64,000 nt of DNA, from positions 212,525,635 through 212,589,634 of the forward strand of contig NC_077228.1 of assembly GCF_027887165.1 (NCBI RefSeq), read 5' to 3'. The first letter of the stretch is position 1, and every line of letters begins with the position of its first letter. The position numbers and the translations under genes are program-made. Shown here piece by piece: positions 63,262-64,000 of this stretch. The notes below the pieces were generated by a model that was not told the origin of the DNA, made no database searches, and saw only the letters and a list, made by a program, of their open reading frames with translations. This stretch comes from Monodelphis domestica (taxonomy: Eukaryota > Chordata > Mammalia > Didelphimorphia > Didelphidae).

Positions 63262-64000
63262 TTCTTTGCTGTTGTTCAGTTGTGTCTGACTCATTGTGAC
63301 CCCATTTGAGATTTTTTGGCAAAGAGTGGTTTGCCATTTTCTTCCCCAGCTCACTTTACTGATGAGGAAACTGAGGCAAACAAGGTAAAGGGACTTACCC
63401 AGGGTCACACAGTATCTGAGGCCAGATTTGAACTCAGGAACTTTAAAGTGGGAATTATAACACCTATCTCTCTGATTGTTGTGAGGATCAAATGAGGTAA
63501 TATTTGTAAAGCAGTTAGCACAGTGCCTGGCATATAATAGGTCTTGGCTCCAGTGACATGGCACTAACTGGGTATAGGTAGGAGAAGGGGGGGCCTGGGC
63601 TGGTCTGGCTAGTACTAATATTAATTTATTAATCATAATGAATACTGTTGGCCTGGTCTCCAAATGACCCAGAGGGAGAGAGGTCTAACTGTCTCTTTAG
63701 GAAGCAGGGTTTTGAGGAACTTAGTAGGACAGATCTCTTCTTTGGGAGCTGGGCTAACTCCAGGCTCCTGTGTCAAGGAGTTTTGAGTGTTCTGTAGATT
63801 GTGCCTCTGGCCAATGCTTCTTCTGAGTCAATCAGCAAACACTTCTTGAGTCTATACTATTTGACAGTAAGTACTAGGTACAGGTGCTGGGCTTAAGGAA
63901 ACTTGAGTTCAAATCCTATCTCAGACACCAAGTTTGACCTTGGGCAAGACACTTAACCTCTGTTTGCCTCTGTTTCCCTAACTGTAAAGTGGGAATTATA
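63262..64000. repeat. RTE-tailed SINE and MIR-type copies in CASKIN2 intron
   Basis: Minus RTE SINE 63,262-63,445 (TTGTTCAGTTGTGTCTGACT). MIR-type 3' end 63,445-63,560 (CAGTTAGCACAGTGCCTGGC). A plus MIR-type copy from about 63,880 is cut by the window edge. 63,560-63,880 is unassigned. Confidence 0.75.

Noticed and set aside
62908-64000. Search for the second CASKIN2 coding exon
   Set aside because: Only intronic SINEs and unassigned sequence found before the right edge.

Overview
The window is mammalian nuclear DNA, almost certainly from a marsupial. Two SINE types that I recognise as marsupial dominate it. One is a tRNA-headed CORE-SINE of the MAR1/WSINE1 kind, ending in a tail related to CAGTATTGATTCTAAGATGG. 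The other is a tRNA-headed SINE with an RTE/BovB-like end (GACACGACTGAA, then CAACAAC). They lie among marsupial-type L1 fragments and old mammalian L2 and MIR copies. The species cannot be fixed from the sequence.

Three host genes lie in the order LLGL2 (minus) - TSEN54 (minus) - CASKIN2 (plus). As I remember it, this is the mirror image of human 17q25.1 (CASKIN2, TSEN54, LLGL2). Positions 1-12,977 are LLGL2 intron 2. The first coding exon of LLGL2 is at 12,978-13,052. A ~30 kb first intron runs to a CpG island at 42.3-43.5 kb that holds the probable promoter and non-coding exon 1. TSEN54 is complete: eleven coding exons between 59,021 and 45,055 keep phase throughout and give a 548-residue protein, with an ATTAAA signal at 44,660. 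CASKIN2 contributes its first coding exon at 62,814-62,907. Its probable promoter is the CpG island at 60.6-61.3 kb, and the rest of the gene lies beyond the right edge.

The most interesting feature is a candidate unrecognised minus-strand gene between TSEN54 and CASKIN2, antisense to CASKIN2 intron 1. Three phase-compatible exons (62,272-62,493, 60,627-60,760 and 60,265-60,373) would encode about 154 residues. Two CCAAT boxes lie upstream and an ATTAAA lies downstream. I do not recognise the protein. Exon A is the best supported, B and C less so.

The other structures of note are all repeat-derived. They are a ~120 bp-arm foldback at 3.3-3.7 kb, a triplicated unit at 5.4-6.1 kb with a SINE in the middle copy, an inverted SINE-tail rearrangement at 9.5-10.4 kb, and a six-copy 77 bp satellite built from a SINE tail in TSEN54 intron 5. 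I found no tRNA, rRNA, snRNA or CRISPR features.
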